NCBI RefSeq assembly: GCF_004341165.1
Contig: NZ_SLZR01000002.1
Coordinates: 186,001 to 250,000, forward strand
Length of the DNA: 64,000 nt
Direction: 5' to 3'
Source of the DNA: Reinekea marinisedimentorum
Lineage (GTDB): Bacteria > Pseudomonadota > Gammaproteobacteria > Pseudomonadales > Natronospirillaceae
Made by a program: the position numbers and the translations under genes. The notes beneath the pieces were generated by a model. That model did not search any database and was not told the origin of the DNA. It saw nothing but the letters and a program-made list of their open reading frames with translations. Of the stretch, positions 34,231 through 43,693 are shown piece by piece. How positions within the stretch are numbered: position 1 is the stretch's first letter; the number at the start of each line of letters is the position of its first letter.

Positions 34231-35121
34231 ATGAATATAGAGCACCTGAAATTATTTGTACGCCTGGCCAGCACCTTCAATATCAGTCAGGCGGGCCTGG
34301 AGCTGGGGCTTTCACCGGCGGTGGCCAGCGCCTACCTCAATAAGCTGGAGCAAAACCTCGGCGTTCGCCTGCTGCACCGCACCACCCGTAAGGTTTCTCT
34401 TACCGAAGAAGGTAAGGCGTTCTTGCCTCATGCCGAAGAAGTGCTTGGCAGTATCGAAGCCGCCCGGGCCGCCGTTGGCGCCGGGGAATCCTCTCCCGGG
34501 GGCACACTCAGGGTCACCGCGCCGGCCTCTTTCGGGCGCATGCATCTGGTGCCGGCATTGCGCAGCTTTATGGATAAGTACCCCGCGCTGAATGTCGATT
34601 TGCGCCTTTCCGATGCCATCATCGATATGGTGGAAGGCGGCTTCGACGTCGCCATTCGCAACGCAGCCCTGAAAGACTCCAGCATGATCGCCAGAAAACT
34701 GGCCACCGATGAGCGCATTCTCTGTGCCTCGCCGCAATACCTTGCTGAACACGGCATACCGGAAACCCCGGAAGACCTGAAACATCACCAGTGCATTCAC
34801 ATCATGGGGCTGGAGAACTTAAACTTCCGCTCCGATAAGGGCACCCAAACCATTAAAACCAAGTCACGCCTGCGCACCGATAACGGCGAAGCCATGCGCG
34901 ATGCCTGCGCGGCCGGGCTGGGTATATCGGTCAATTCCAAATGGAGTGCCTACCAGTTACTGGCCGAAGGCAAACTGGTGCAGGTTTTACCCGACTACCC
35001 GCTGGATACCGATGCGGCCATTTGGGCGTTGTACCCTTCTTCGCGTTTGCTGGCGCCCAAGGTGCGGGTATTTATCGACCACTTTGCCGAGTTGTTTGGT
35101 GAAGCGCCGTACTGGCAGTAA
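34231..35121 (+). CDS. LysR-family transcriptional regulator
   Basis: The 296-residue protein has an N-terminal winged helix (LKLFVRLASTFNISQAGLELGLSPAVASAYLNKLEQNLGVRLLHRTTRKVSLTEEG, about 4-60). It is of the CrgA/AaeR type, with an effector domain (about 90-290, GTLRVTAPASFGRMHLVPAL). ATG 34231 gives the canonical start; the frame is open to 34138 but that extension is not LysR-like. It is divergent from the SDR gene, the usual arrangement for a LysR and its target. The inducer is unknown. Confidence 0.92.
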   Translation: MNIEHLKLFVRLASTFNISQAGLELGLSPAVASAYLNKLEQNLGVRLLHRTTRKVSLTEEGKAFLPHAEEVLGSIEAARAAVGAGESSPGGTLRVTAPASFGRMHLVPALRSFMDKYPALNVDLRLSDAIIDMVEGGFDVAIRNAALKDSSMIARKLATDERILCASPQYLAEHGIPETPEDLKHHQCIHIMGLENLNFRSDKGTQTIKTKSRLRTDNGEAMRDACAAGLGISVNSKWSAYQLLAEGKLVQVLPDYPLDTDAAIWALYPSSRLLAPKVRVFIDHFAELFGEAPYWQ

Positions 35122-35226
35122 CGCTGCGTTCGCTCAACAGGAATGCAGTTTGAGACAATGCGTTGGCAACGGCGTGCAATTACCGTTACCCTGAAATATA
35201 AATAAAAAAACCACTAAAAAAGACCT

Positions 35227-36453
35227 ATGGAACAATTCGATCTGGCCATTATTGGCGGCGGCATGAGCGGTTTAACGCTGCTCAGTGCGCTACGCAAATC
35301 CATCTTCAGCGGCTTAACGGTTACCCTGATCGACCCCGCAGACAGGCCCGTTAACAGCCAGCTGAGTTCACCAAGTTTCGATGACCGGGCGACCGCACTT
35401 TCAGAGCAGACGCTGCGGATATTCAACGCCCTGGCACTCCCCGGCATTGAACGTACCATCAGTAACATTACTGAAATTGAAGTCAGTGACCGTGGTCATG
35501 CTGGCAGTCACCAGATGCTCGCCAGCGATATGGGGTTTACCCGCTATGGTGCGGTCATCGCCAACAAAGCGTTGGGTACGCTGCTGTGGCAACAGGTAAA
35601 AGACCTACCGGTCGACTGGCGCTTCAACAGCGAGGCGCAACAGTTGAAGCCGTTACAGAACGGCCAGCAGATTAGCCTTAGCGATGGCCGGGTGATCACC
35701 GCCAGGCAGATCATACTGTGCGATGGCGGCCGTTCGGATCTGACCACCCAGCTCGGCTTGGGCCTGCGCGAAAAGCACTTTAACGCCCGCGCTCGTATTG
35801 CCACGGTCACCACCCGAGAACCTCACCACGGCAAAGCCTTTGAACGCTTTACGCCCACCGGGCCCATTGCGTTATTGCCCTTTGGCCGTTTCAGCGCACT
35901 GGTGTGGACCGTGCCTGAAGACAATACCGAACTGCTGGAGATCACCCCAAAAGCCGCCATTGAATGGCTGAACACGCACCTCTGCAACCGCCTGGGCGGC
36001 ATTAGCCAGATCAGCGACTGGTATGAGTACCCGCTGATTCAGAAGACATTGAGCACCAGCTGTATTCACGGCTTGGTCGCCACAGGCAACAGCGCCGCCA
36101 CCCTGCACCCGGTGGCCGGCCAGGGTTTTAATCTGGCCATTCGCGGCATTGCCCGGTTGGCAGCGCTGATCAACCGACACTATACCGAGCAGGCTGAACT
36201 TCCCGGCTTTCATGATTTTCAGCAGGTGTGTGCGGAAATTGAGCAAGATCAGCAAAAGACAGTGGGCTTTTCCGGGGAGCTGATCCGCCTGTTCGGCTCG
36301 CAATCACCGCTGTTGCAGCTGGGCCGAAACCTGGGCTTAGGCAGTCTCGACCGCCACCCGTCGTTCAGCAAGGCCTTTGCTCTGGGCAGCATGGGCTTGC
36401 TGGAATCGGTACCGCTTGAAGACATCTGCTACCACGATAAGGAAACCGCCTGA
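35227..36453 (+). CDS. ubiH: 2-polyprenyl-6-methoxyphenol hydroxylase, UbiH
   Basis: This 408-residue flavoprotein monooxygenase of ubiquinone synthesis adds the C4 hydroxyl to the ring. It shows the dinucleotide motif IIGGGMSGL (about 8-16), FDDRATALSE (about 50-59), ILCDGGRSDL (DG motif, about 160) and NSAATLHPVAGQGFNLAIRG (about 292-311), the UbiH signature. It overlaps the next hydroxylase by one base, and the pair ubiH-ubiI/F is conserved in gammaproteobacteria. It works with the UbiJ/UbiK-associated Ubi complex at the membrane. Confidence 0.92.
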   Translation: MEQFDLAIIGGGMSGLTLLSALRKSIFSGLTVTLIDPADRPVNSQLSSPSFDDRATALSEQTLRIFNALALPGIERTISNITEIEVSDRGHAGSHQMLASDMGFTRYGAVIANKALGTLLWQQVKDLPVDWRFNSEAQQLKPLQNGQQISLSDGRVITARQIILCDGGRSDLTTQLGLGLREKHFNARARIATVTTREPHHGKAFERFTPTGPIALLPFGRFSALVWTVPEDNTELLEITPKAAIEWLNTHLCNRLGGISQISDWYEYPLIQKTLSTSCIHGLVATGNSAATLHPVAGQGFNLAIRGIARLAALINRHYTEQAELPGFHDFQQVCAEIEQDQQKTVGFSGELIRLFGSQSPLLQLGRNLGLGSLDRHPSFSKAFALGSMGLLESVPLEDICYHDKETA

Positions 36454-37679
36454 TGGAACAATCTCACGACATTATTATCTCCGGCGGTGGTATGGTCGGG
36501 CTGGCGCTGGCGCTGGCCGCAGCGCAACTCGGCCTGAAAGCAGCCGTCATTGAAAGAAACGCCGTGCGGGCGAGCGAAGCCACACCCGGCCAATTCAACA
36601 GCCGGGTCAGCGCGCTCAACAAAACCAGCGAAAACCTGCTGAAAAACCTGGGCGCCTGGCAGCACCTGCCGCAACAGCGCATCGCCGCCTATCAACGCAT
36701 GCGCGTTTGGGATGGCCTGGGCAGCGGCGAACTCAGCTTTGACGCTCAGGATGTCGCCGAGCCCTGGCTGGGCCACATCATTGAGAACTGCGAGATTGTT
36801 GCAGCATTAATGGCCGAGGCCAGTCATCACAGCAATATCGACCTGCTCTGCCCGGAATGCATCGCCAGTTGGGAGCAAACGGCCAGCGGCGTCAGCGTCG
36901 TAACCGAATCCGGCCAGAGCCTCAGCGCCAAACTGATCATCGCCTGTGAAGGCAAAGACTCCATTCTGCGCCAGCAATCGCAGATTCAAAGCTGGAACTG
37001 GGAGTACGGTCACACCGCCATCGTTTGCACCGTTCACAATACCCTGCCACACAAAGCCTGTGCGCAACAGGTATTCCTGGAAACAGGGCCGCTGGCATTC
37101 CTCCCGCTGGCAGAGCCAAACAGCTCGGCGATCGTCTGGTCCGCCAACCACACCGATGCCGAACAGTTGCTGAAGCTCAGCGATGACGAATTCCGCCAGG
37201 CACTGGAACGCGCCTTTGAGCGGCGCCTTGGCAAACTCGACAACATCAGCCCCCGCACCGCTTTCCCACTGATGGCACACCAGGCCAAAAGCTACAGCGA
37301 TGGCCGGCTGGTGATTCTTGGTGATACCGCCCATGGTATTCACCCGCTTGCCGGGCTGGGCGTAAACCTTGGCTTTTTGGATGTCGCAGCCCTGGCCAGC
37401 GAGTGGCAGTGGGCTATCAACCGTCAAACCGATATCGCCAGCGAACAGGTGCTGCGCCGTTTCCAACGCCAGCGACAGGCGCACAACCTGGCAGTTGCCG
37501 GGCTGATGGATGGTTTGAAGCGCCTCTTTAACAGTGATCTGCCACCGGCGGTGATTTTGCGCAACCTTGGCCTATCGCAGGTCAACCGATTCAAACTGGT
37601 TAAGCGTCAGTTGATCCTTGGGGCAATGGGGCTGGCTGGGACGCCGCTGCCGGCGCTTTGCGTTAAGCGGGAGAGGTGA
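36453..37679 (+). CDS. ubiI: Ubiquinone-biosynthesis hydroxylase, UbiI/UbiF/VisC type
   Basis: This second flavoprotein hydroxylase of 408 residues has ISGGGMVGLALALA (about 8-21), FNSRVSALNKTSENLL (about 48-63), IIACEGKDSILR and GDTAHGIHPLAGLGVNLGFLD (about 289-309). The GLGVNLGFLD ending separates UbiI/UbiF/VisC from UbiH. Which ring carbon (C5 or C6) it oxidises cannot be decided without alignment, so the symbol is provisional. It starts on the last base of the ubiH stop codon. Confidence 0.85.
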   Translation: MEQSHDIIISGGGMVGLALALAAAQLGLKAAVIERNAVRASEATPGQFNSRVSALNKTSENLLKNLGAWQHLPQQRIAAYQRMRVWDGLGSGELSFDAQDVAEPWLGHIIENCEIVAALMAEASHHSNIDLLCPECIASWEQTASGVSVVTESGQSLSAKLIIACEGKDSILRQQSQIQSWNWEYGHTAIVCTVHNTLPHKACAQQVFLETGPLAFLPLAEPNSSAIVWSANHTDAEQLLKLSDDEFRQALERAFERRLGKLDNISPRTAFPLMAHQAKSYSDGRLVILGDTAHGIHPLAGLGVNLGFLDVAALASEWQWAINRQTDIASEQVLRRFQRQRQAHNLAVAGLMDGLKRLFNSDLPPAVILRNLGLSQVNRFKLVKRQLILGAMGLAGTPLPALCVKRER

Positions 37680-37693
37680 GGGGTTGGGCGTTG

Positions 37694-37877
37694 GACGTAA
37701 GACGTGAGATGTAAGACGTATCAGAGCTACCGGCCGGAACTTTCCGTGCAGGTGCCGAGGGGTGTCTGAGGCCGCAGGCCGAGTTCCCGAACACCGGAGC
37801 AGGAAGTGCCGGGTGGTGGCGCGTAGCAGGGACATTGGATGAGAGATGCTAGATGCTAGATGCTAGAAACTAGCATC
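37694..37877. repeat. Repeat-rich intergenic stretch between ubiI and trmL
   Basis: It contains near-identical 12-mers GACGTAAGACGT (37694) and GATGTAAGACGT (37708). A hairpin GGTGT...ACACC (37761-37795) encloses GGCCGCAGGCC. AGATGCT is repeated three times head to tail (37844-37864), the last forming a hairpin GATGCTA-GAAAC-TAGCATC (37859-37877). No open frame is credible. It looks like an interspersed repeat (REP/MITE-like) insertion. Confidence 0.5.
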
Positions 37878-37956
37878 GCGTTGCAATCGGTTGAATGGGC
37901 GATGCCCCGTGTTAATGGTAGTGTATGCGCCATTCCATTAACCTGTAGAAGCACCC

Positions 37957-38427
37957 ATGTTTGATATCGCACTCTTTGAACCCCAAATCGCGCCGAACAC
38001 CGGCAACATCATTCGCTTGGTCGCCAACAATGGCTGCAAGCTTCACCTGATTGAGCCGCTGGGCTTCAAACTGGACGCCAAAAGCGTACGCCGAGCCGGG
38101 CTGGATTATCACGACCTGGCCAATGTCACCACCTACAAAGACTACTGGACGTTTAAAGAAGCCATGGCCGAACGACGCATTCTGGCCTGCACCACCAAAG
38201 GTACCCGCAGCCACTCCTCGGTCGACTTTACCGACACCGATGTGCTGCTGTTTGGTGCCGAAACCCACGGGCTGCACCCGGATGTGATGGCCAGCATCGA
38301 GCCGGACAACCGGATAAAAATCCCCATGCGCGAATCCAACCGCAGCCTGAACCTTTCCAACGCAGTTGCCATTATCAGCTACGAGGCCTGGCGTCAGCTC
38401 GACTACCAGGGTGCCGGCAACCTATAA
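37957..38427 (+). CDS. trmL: tRNA (cytidine/uridine(34)-2'-O)-methyltransferase TrmL
   Basis: This 156-residue minimal SPOUT methyltransferase acts on the wobble base of tRNA-Leu isoacceptors. It shows [24 protein letters not shown] at the start (about 2-25), [29 protein letters not shown] (about 89-105) and the knot segment [22 protein letters not shown] (about 113-134). The length equals E. coli TrmL (157). Monocistronic, after a repeat-rich spacer. Confidence 0.95.
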   Translation: MFDIALFEPQIAPNTGNIIRLVANNGCKLHLIEPLGFKLDAKSVRRAGLDYHDLANVTTYKDYWTFKEAMAERRILACTTKGTRSHSSVDFTDTDVLLFGAETHGLHPDVMASIEPDNRIKIPMRESNRSLNLSNAVAIISYEAWRQLDYQGAGNL

Positions 38428-38621
38428 CCCAAACACATCGATTTTGTATTTGAAGTCGGTCTAATTTATCGGCAAAAATCAATAACTTACATATTGCATA
38501 TAAAGTCAGTAAACTGCCTGAACAGAGCTAGCCAGCTAAATCACTTATCTTTCAGGCATTTGCGCGGGTTGCTGCTAGACTTAACCTAATTGTGTTTGAA
38601 GCGCTGAAAACCAGACCGGTC

Positions 38622-39593
38622 ATGAATAAGCAAGTAAGTTATAAACCCAAAAAACAGAGCTGGCTGAAAATCAGCACAGACCTGCTCACTCTCTTCGAGA
38701 CGGGCACGCATACGGATGGTCTTCCCTACCTGAAAGTCCTGGATACCCTGAGCGCAGACTCACCGCTGACCAATGCCAAAAAGCATGCCGCCTGGGTTAA
38801 GCAGAAGGTGAACAGCTCGCATCTGAACCTGTTGATCGCCGAAGATCTTTATCAGCTACTGCTTTCCGATGTTCCTGATGTACCGGATGATGAACTTGAA
38901 TCCGCCATCGAACTGAAAGCCGCCGACCTGCTCAGTTACGATTTGGACGATGCCATTCTGGACGTCATCCGCTTACCCAAAGAGGCCTACCGTGGCCGAA
39001 TGAAAATGGCCTTTATTATCGCCATGCAAAAGCCAGCGGTGCAGCAGTGGATCATCCAACTGATTCAGCAGGGCATTAAAGTCAGTACGGTCGATATTTC
39101 GGTCACGCAACTGCGTAATTTTGGTCTTCGCGCCCAGAACTTCACCGAATCCGGCATCTTTCACATTCAGCCCGCCAAATGCCGGCTGGTGCTGAACTTC
39201 CAAAACGAAATGGTGCTCTCGCGTACATTTGAAACCGGCCTGAAAGATATGGTCGGTGCCGGGCAAACGGTTCAGGACGATGAACTCGAAGTCACGGTCG
39301 ATTCCGCATCCACCTCCGGCTCCACCATTCAAATGGAGTCTCTGGCGCTCGATATTCGCCGGTCGTTCGACTATTACGAATCCCAACTGGGGCTCGGCGC
39401 GGTGGCAGAGCTGAATATTCTCTGCGGTGAAAACTACACCCCGCTGGTTAAAACCCTCGCCGGCAAACTGGGGGTTCGCTTTAAAATTTTGAATCCGGCC
39501 GATTTTATGCACCTGATCAGCGACCAGCCGACCAACGGCGATGGAACCTACTTTGAACTGATTGGCTGCGCATTTCGGGAGGCATTGTCATGA
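38622..39593 (+). CDS. mshI: MSHA pilus biogenesis protein MshI (PilM-like)
   Basis: This 323-residue cytoplasmic actin-fold protein is expected to tie the inner-membrane assembly platform to the secretion ATPase, as PilM does. It shows DLLTLFETG early, LNLLIAEDLYQLLLSDVPDVPDDELESAIELKAADLLSYDLDDAI (about 65-110) and ISVTQLRNFGL. I prefer ATG 38622; GTG 38592 is in frame, and neither has a strong ribosome binding site. It is the first gene of a ten-gene operon whose members overlap or nearly touch. MshI is classed by position and by resemblance to PilM; sequence conservation in this family is low. Confidence 0.8.
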   Translation: MNKQVSYKPKKQSWLKISTDLLTLFETGTHTDGLPYLKVLDTLSADSPLTNAKKHAAWVKQKVNSSHLNLLIAEDLYQLLLSDVPDVPDDELESAIELKAADLLSYDLDDAILDVIRLPKEAYRGRMKMAFIIAMQKPAVQQWIIQLIQQGIKVSTVDISVTQLRNFGLRAQNFTESGIFHIQPAKCRLVLNFQNEMVLSRTFETGLKDMVGAGQTVQDDELEVTVDSASTSGSTIQMESLALDIRRSFDYYESQLGLGAVAELNILCGENYTPLVKTLAGKLGVRFKILNPADFMHLISDQPTNGDGTYFELIGCAFREALS

Positions 39594-40201
39594 CCCGTCA
39601 GGTGAATCTATGGCGTAATCAGCAGCTGCCCGGCTATGGTCGGGTTCAGCTGCCCGTGTTTGTGCTGGCGTTCGTGGTTTCGTTGCTGGCCGCGGCCCTG
39701 TGGTTCGGTTACAGCTGGAACAAGTACGAACAGAAACTGCAGGAAGAAGCCGAATGGCAACAGCGCGCCGAGGCCAGCCTGCAGGCGCTGACCCTGTTTC
39801 AAAGCAGCAATCCCGATTTAGGTAACGAAGCCCGGCTGCAGGAAATCAATCGACAGTACGCGGGTCAACTGCAACGATCACGCGAGGCTTACAGCGGCCT
39901 GGTTAATCAGGTTGAAAACGCTATTGAAGGCTTCACCGGCCCGCTGGCACAGCTGTCAAATTACGACATTAACGGCCTGTGGCTGAACAGCATCCTACTA
40001 CGAGACGGCCACCGCGCCTACACACTCGAAGGCTTCGCCCGTAGACCGGAGCTGATTCCTGAATACCTGAATCAGCTGAGTCAATCCACCTTTAAAGGGC
40101 TGACCGTAGAAAAGCTTTCTGTGAACAAAGAAACCGATAAAAGCTCACTGTGGCGATTTGTCATGAGCAACGACGCGACCAACCAACAGAGGCAGAACTG
40201 A
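39590..40201 (+). CDS. MSHA biogenesis PilN-like protein
   Basis: This 203-residue bitopic membrane protein has a short cytoplasmic tail (VNLWRNQQLPGYGRVQLPVF) of the PilN type that would bind MshI. A membrane helix follows (about 24-42), then a coiled coil (about 43-95) and a periplasmic ferredoxin-like part (LWLNSILLRDGHRAYTLEGFARRPELIPEYLNQL, about 127-160). Its start overlaps the mshI stop by four bases (ATGA). It forms the inner-membrane alignment complex with MshJ. In Vibrio this is often called MshI2. Confidence 0.82.
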   Translation: MTRQVNLWRNQQLPGYGRVQLPVFVLAFVVSLLAAALWFGYSWNKYEQKLQEEAEWQQRAEASLQALTLFQSSNPDLGNEARLQEINRQYAGQLQRSREAYSGLVNQVENAIEGFTGPLAQLSNYDINGLWLNSILLRDGHRAYTLEGFARRPELIPEYLNQLSQSTFKGLTVEKLSVNKETDKSSLWRFVMSNDATNQQRQN

Positions 40202-40848
40202 TGTTTTACAAGCACTCTTATGCCCTGCGCCAACAGATAGAAAAGCTCTCGATCCGTGAACGGGTGATGCTGATTGTCACCTTCTTCACCGTGATGGTGC
40301 TCGCCGCCCAAGGCGTGGCCATGCTGTTTGGCTATGACAAGCTGGACCAGGTTGAGGCGCGCATTGAGTTGAAAAAAACTGAAGATCAGCGTTACCGCGA
40401 GACCCTTGCCGGCCTGGAGTCTTCAATCGATAACCCGAACATTCTGGCGCTGCAGCGCAGCAATGATGAGCTGGCGGAACGCATCGCAACCATTGAAAAA
40501 CGTATTGCGTTAATCGATGAAACCCTGATGTCACCCGATCGCATGTCCGGCCTGCTCAGAGAGCTGCTGCAGGATCAAAGCGGGCTGACGCTGATCAGCT
40601 TTAATGTTCTGCCTATCAAGACCATTGACTCCGAAACCACCGGTGAGCGGCTGTTCTATCAGCATGGCCTGGCCATTGAACTGGAAGGGTCTTTCGAGGC
40701 GCTGACCGATTACCTTTTGGCCATTGAGTCACTCGATTCCAGCCTGTTCTGGGACAGTCTGTTGATTGAGACCGAGAGCTTCCCTGCACTGAAAATTCAA
40801 CTGCAGGTGCATGCGCTCAGCAGCGATGAGGATTGGATGCATGTTTAA
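40201..40848 (+). CDS. mshJ: MSHA biogenesis protein MshJ (PilO-like)
   Basis: This 215-residue bitopic protein has a membrane helix at about 23-43 (VMLIVTFFTVMVLAAQGVAML), a long coiled coil (about 47-120) and a periplasmic PilO-like domain (GLTLISFNVLPIK...ALTDYLLAIESLDSSLFWDSL). ATG 40201 begins on the last base of the preceding stop; the frame start at 40150 would overlap the PilN-like gene without support. It pairs with the PilN-like protein across the periplasm. Confidence 0.83.
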   Translation: MFYKHSYALRQQIEKLSIRERVMLIVTFFTVMVLAAQGVAMLFGYDKLDQVEARIELKKTEDQRYRETLAGLESSIDNPNILALQRSNDELAERIATIEKRIALIDETLMSPDRMSGLLRELLQDQSGLTLISFNVLPIKTIDSETTGERLFYQHGLAIELEGSFEALTDYLLAIESLDSSLFWDSLLIETESFPALKIQLQVHALSSDEDWMHV

Positions 40849-41212
40849 CAGATTGCGTCACCCCGCATTAACATTGGCTTCAGTGCTCACCGCACTGATC
40901 TTAGGGCTGTGCAGCGCCACTGCATTCGCTAACCCTATGCAGCCCGATAACTATCAGATTACCGTGAAACCGGTTGTTAAAGCTGCCCCGGTACCAAAAG
41001 CTCCGGAGTTAACCAGCATTCTGATTATCGGCAACATTCGCACAGCCATCTTCAGTAACGGTGAAGAAAAGAAGATCGGCGAAACCATTGCAGGCTATAC
41101 CGTGAAAACTATTGAGCCCACCTACGTTGTTCTGCTGCGTGCCGGCAAAGAAAAAACGCTCGCATTATCCACCGCCGGTGAACTGGTCATTCAGCCGGCA
41201 AATGAGGAATAA
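40841..41212 (+). CDS. mshK: MSHA biogenesis protein MshK (PilP-like)
   Basis: The 123-residue exported protein has a signal peptide (about 1-30, LTLASVLTALILGLCSATAFA) and a proline-rich linker. A small PilP/GspC-HR-like beta domain follows (ELTSILIIGNIRTAIFSNGEEKKIGETIAGYTVKTIEPTYVVLLRAGKEKTLAL, about 54-108). It would join the alignment complex to the MshL secretin. ATG 40841 overlaps the mshJ stop by eight bases. MshL begins three bases after its stop. Confidence 0.82.
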   Translation: MFNRLRHPALTLASVLTALILGLCSATAFANPMQPDNYQITVKPVVKAAPVPKAPELTSILIIGNIRTAIFSNGEEKKIGETIAGYTVKTIEPTYVVLLRAGKEKTLALSTAGELVIQPANEE

Positions 41213-41215
41213 ACA

Positions 41216-42769
41216 GTGAATAGAAACCTTCTCTGGACAGTAATTACCTGCAGCACCGTCAGTCTATTCAGCTGCACAACGATTGAGCCGGCCAATGTCT
41301 CGATCGAACCTCTCGATTTTAAAACCGAAGTTGAACAGACCCGAACTGAAATGGATGTTGCCGAGACGCAGCCTGCGCCGGTTGAAGTACCGGTATCGTT
41401 AACCGAAGAGCTGCTGTCACTCACCGACATACCGGAAACCAGCCAGTATCTGGATATTGAAGCGACCAACCGGCCGGCCAAGCAATTCTTCGCGGAGCTG
41501 GGCGCAAGCCAGGGCATGAACCTGCTGGTCGACCCGGCCGTCACCGAAAGCATCACGCTGTCACTGCGGCATGTGACCTTCAAGCAGATTATCTCAGCCC
41601 TGCAGGACAGCTACGGCTTTGACTTCAAAAAAACCAGTTACGGCTACCGCGTATCACCCAGCCAGGTTTCCACACAGATTTACCGGCTGAACTATCTGAA
41701 CGTGCAGCGCGAGGGCGTATCCAGTACAGCAATCGGCAGTGATGAAAGCAACTCCAGCACTACGCTGACCACCTCTTTTTCCGCCTCATCGAGCGACAGC
41801 GGCTCTGGCACCGGTTTCTGGAGTGGTATTGAAAACTCAATCAACGGCTTTATCGACTATGACCAGGGTGATCGCAAAGCCATTGTGGTCAACCCGCAAA
41901 CCGGCCTGCTGGTCGTCAGCGCGACCACACAGGAACACGCCGAGATCGCACAATTCCTGCTCGATGCTCAGCTGATTCTGCAGAAGCAGGTGATTATCGA
42001 AGCCAAGATCGTCGAAGTTGTGCTCGATCAGGAATACAACTCTGGCATTAACTGGTCGTTCCTGAACGATAACCTGAGCGGCGGCCTTTCCGGCGACAGT
42101 CTGGATGGTATCGATGGAGTTGGCGGCGTATTCAACCTGAGCCTGTCGGTAGACGACTTTACCTCGGTACTCGAGCTGCTCGACTATCAGGGCGATGCCC
42201 AGGTGCTTTCCAGCCCGCGCGTTTCCACGGTGAACAACCAGAAGGCAGTCATCAAGGTTGGCGCGGATGAATACTTTGCCACCGTAACCTCGATCGAAAC
42301 GGATTCCGATGACGACGATGACGACACCACCATTACGCCGACGATTGAGATGGAACAGTTTTTCTCCGGTATTGCGCTGGATGTGACCCCGCAAATTGCC
42401 GACGACGATTACGTGACCCTACATGTACGTCCGTCCGTAACCGAGGTAACCTCGCAAACTAAAACACTGGAATTCGATGGCGAAGACTATTCGCTGCCGG
42501 TGGCCTATTCCAACACCCGCGAGTCAGACAGTATTATCCGGGCGAAAAGCGGCCAGATTGTCGTGATTGGCGGCCTGTTGCAGCAATCCAAAGACATCAG
42601 CTCGGCCGGTATTCCGTGGTTGCAGAACGTTCCGGGGCTGCGCTTTTTCTTCGCTCAGGATCGTCAGGCTCAGGAAAAAAGCGAACTGGTTATTCTGCTG
42701 AAACCCACGGTATTTGATGAGAACACCTCAACAACCGACATCGATAATATTCTGAAACGGTTTGAATAA
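41216..42769 (+). CDS. mshL: MSHA secretin MshL (outer-membrane lipoprotein)
   Basis: The 517-residue protein has a lipoprotein signal ending in LFSC (about residue 20). An STN/N0-like domain (about 85-140, NLLVDPAVTESITLSLRHVTFKQII) and an N1-type domain (VNPQTGLLVVSATTQEHAEIAQFL) follow. The secretin barrel (about 250-510) has VIIEAKIVEVVLDQEYNSGINW, VLSSPRVSTVNNQKAVIKVG and GQIVVIGGLLQ. It forms the pore through which the pilus leaves. The start is GTG 41216. An acidic run of aspartates near residue 365 lies in a surface loop. Confidence 0.92.
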   Translation: MNRNLLWTVITCSTVSLFSCTTIEPANVSIEPLDFKTEVEQTRTEMDVAETQPAPVEVPVSLTEELLSLTDIPETSQYLDIEATNRPAKQFFAELGASQGMNLLVDPAVTESITLSLRHVTFKQIISALQDSYGFDFKKTSYGYRVSPSQVSTQIYRLNYLNVQREGVSSTAIGSDESNSSTTLTTSFSASSSDSGSGTGFWSGIENSINGFIDYDQGDRKAIVVNPQTGLLVVSATTQEHAEIAQFLLDAQLILQKQVIIEAKIVEVVLDQEYNSGINWSFLNDNLSGGLSGDSLDGIDGVGGVFNLSLSVDDFTSVLELLDYQGDAQVLSSPRVSTVNNQKAVIKVGADEYFATVTSIETDSDDDDDDTTITPTIEMEQFFSGIALDVTPQIADDDYVTLHVRPSVTEVTSQTKTLEFDGEDYSLPVAYSNTRESDSIIRAKSGQIVVIGGLLQQSKDISSAGIPWLQNVPGLRFFFAQDRQAQEKSELVILLKPTVFDENTSTTDIDNILKRFE

Positions 42770-42790
42770 TCAGGAGCAGCGAAAAGCCAT

Positions 42791-43693
42791 ATGTACACCG
42801 ATTTTTTTGGTTTTAACCAGCTGCCCTTTTCTCTGTCACCCGATACCGGGCTCTTTGTAAACCTGCCGGGCCATCAGCGCTGCTTTGAGCTGATGGTCCA
42901 CGTACTGGAAAGCGGTGAGGGCTTTTTAAAGGTTGTCGGCGATGTCGGCACCGGTAAAACCATTCTCTGCCGCAAACTGCTGCGCTATCTCGCCGAGAAT
43001 ACCGAAAACGATTACTGCTCTGTGTATGTTCCCAACCCAATGCTTTCACCGGTTGGGCTGTACCGGGCCGTGGGTCAGGAGCTGGGGCTCGATTTGGATC
43101 AGGTACAGGATGACGACGCCCTGCTCAGTCATATTACCGATCGCATTCTGGCACTCGCCGAATCCGACAAAAGCGTGGTTATCGTGGTGGATGAAGCCCA
43201 GTCGCTGCCTGAGGAAACCCTGGAAGCACTGCGGCTGATAACCAACCTGGAAACCGAACAGCGCAAACTGGTCCAGATTATCCTGTTTGGCCAAACCGAA
43301 CTCGATACCCTGCTCAATCAGGACCGCTTCCGCCAGGTTCGCCAACGCATTACCTTTGCGCATTATCTGAAGCCACTGAACGAAGACGAAGCCCGGCAGT
43401 ATCTCGACTACCGCCTCAGCCGCAGTGGCTACAACGGTCAGCCGATATTCAGCACCAAGGCAATCAAACAGCTGCACCGCTATACCAACGGCGTGCCCCG
43501 CATGATCAATGTGCTGGCGCATAAAGCGCTGCTCGCCGCCTTTGCAGAGCAATCCTATGTGGTCACCCCCGGTCATATTCAGCTGGCCTATAAAGATAGC
43601 AATGAACCCTTACCGGGCGGGCGGTCTGTGCCCTGGTTGCTGGTATTGTCCGGCCTGATTCTGGCTGGCGCAGTGGCCTGGAGGCTGCTGTGA
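42791..43693 (+). CDS. mshM: MSHA biogenesis protein MshM (ExeA-like AAA ATPase)
   Basis: This 300-residue ATPase has the ExeA/GspA opening FFGFNQLPFSLSPDTGLFV, Walker A GDVGTGKTILCRKLL (about 52-66), Walker B VVIVVDEAQSLP (about 130-141) and arginine-finger segment FRQVRQRI. It ends in a single membrane helix (about 278-296, PWLLVLSGLILAGAVAWRL). ExeA-type ATPases help insert or position the secretin in the envelope. It overlaps mshN by four bases. Confidence 0.9.
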   Translation: MYTDFFGFNQLPFSLSPDTGLFVNLPGHQRCFELMVHVLESGEGFLKVVGDVGTGKTILCRKLLRYLAENTENDYCSVYVPNPMLSPVGLYRAVGQELGLDLDQVQDDDALLSHITDRILALAESDKSVVIVVDEAQSLPEETLEALRLITNLETEQRKLVQIILFGQTELDTLLNQDRFRQVRQRITFAHYLKPLNEDEARQYLDYRLSRSGYNGQPIFSTKAIKQLHRYTNGVPRMINVLAHKALLAAFAEQSYVVTPGHIQLAYKDSNEPLPGGRSVPWLLVLSGLILAGAVAWRLL

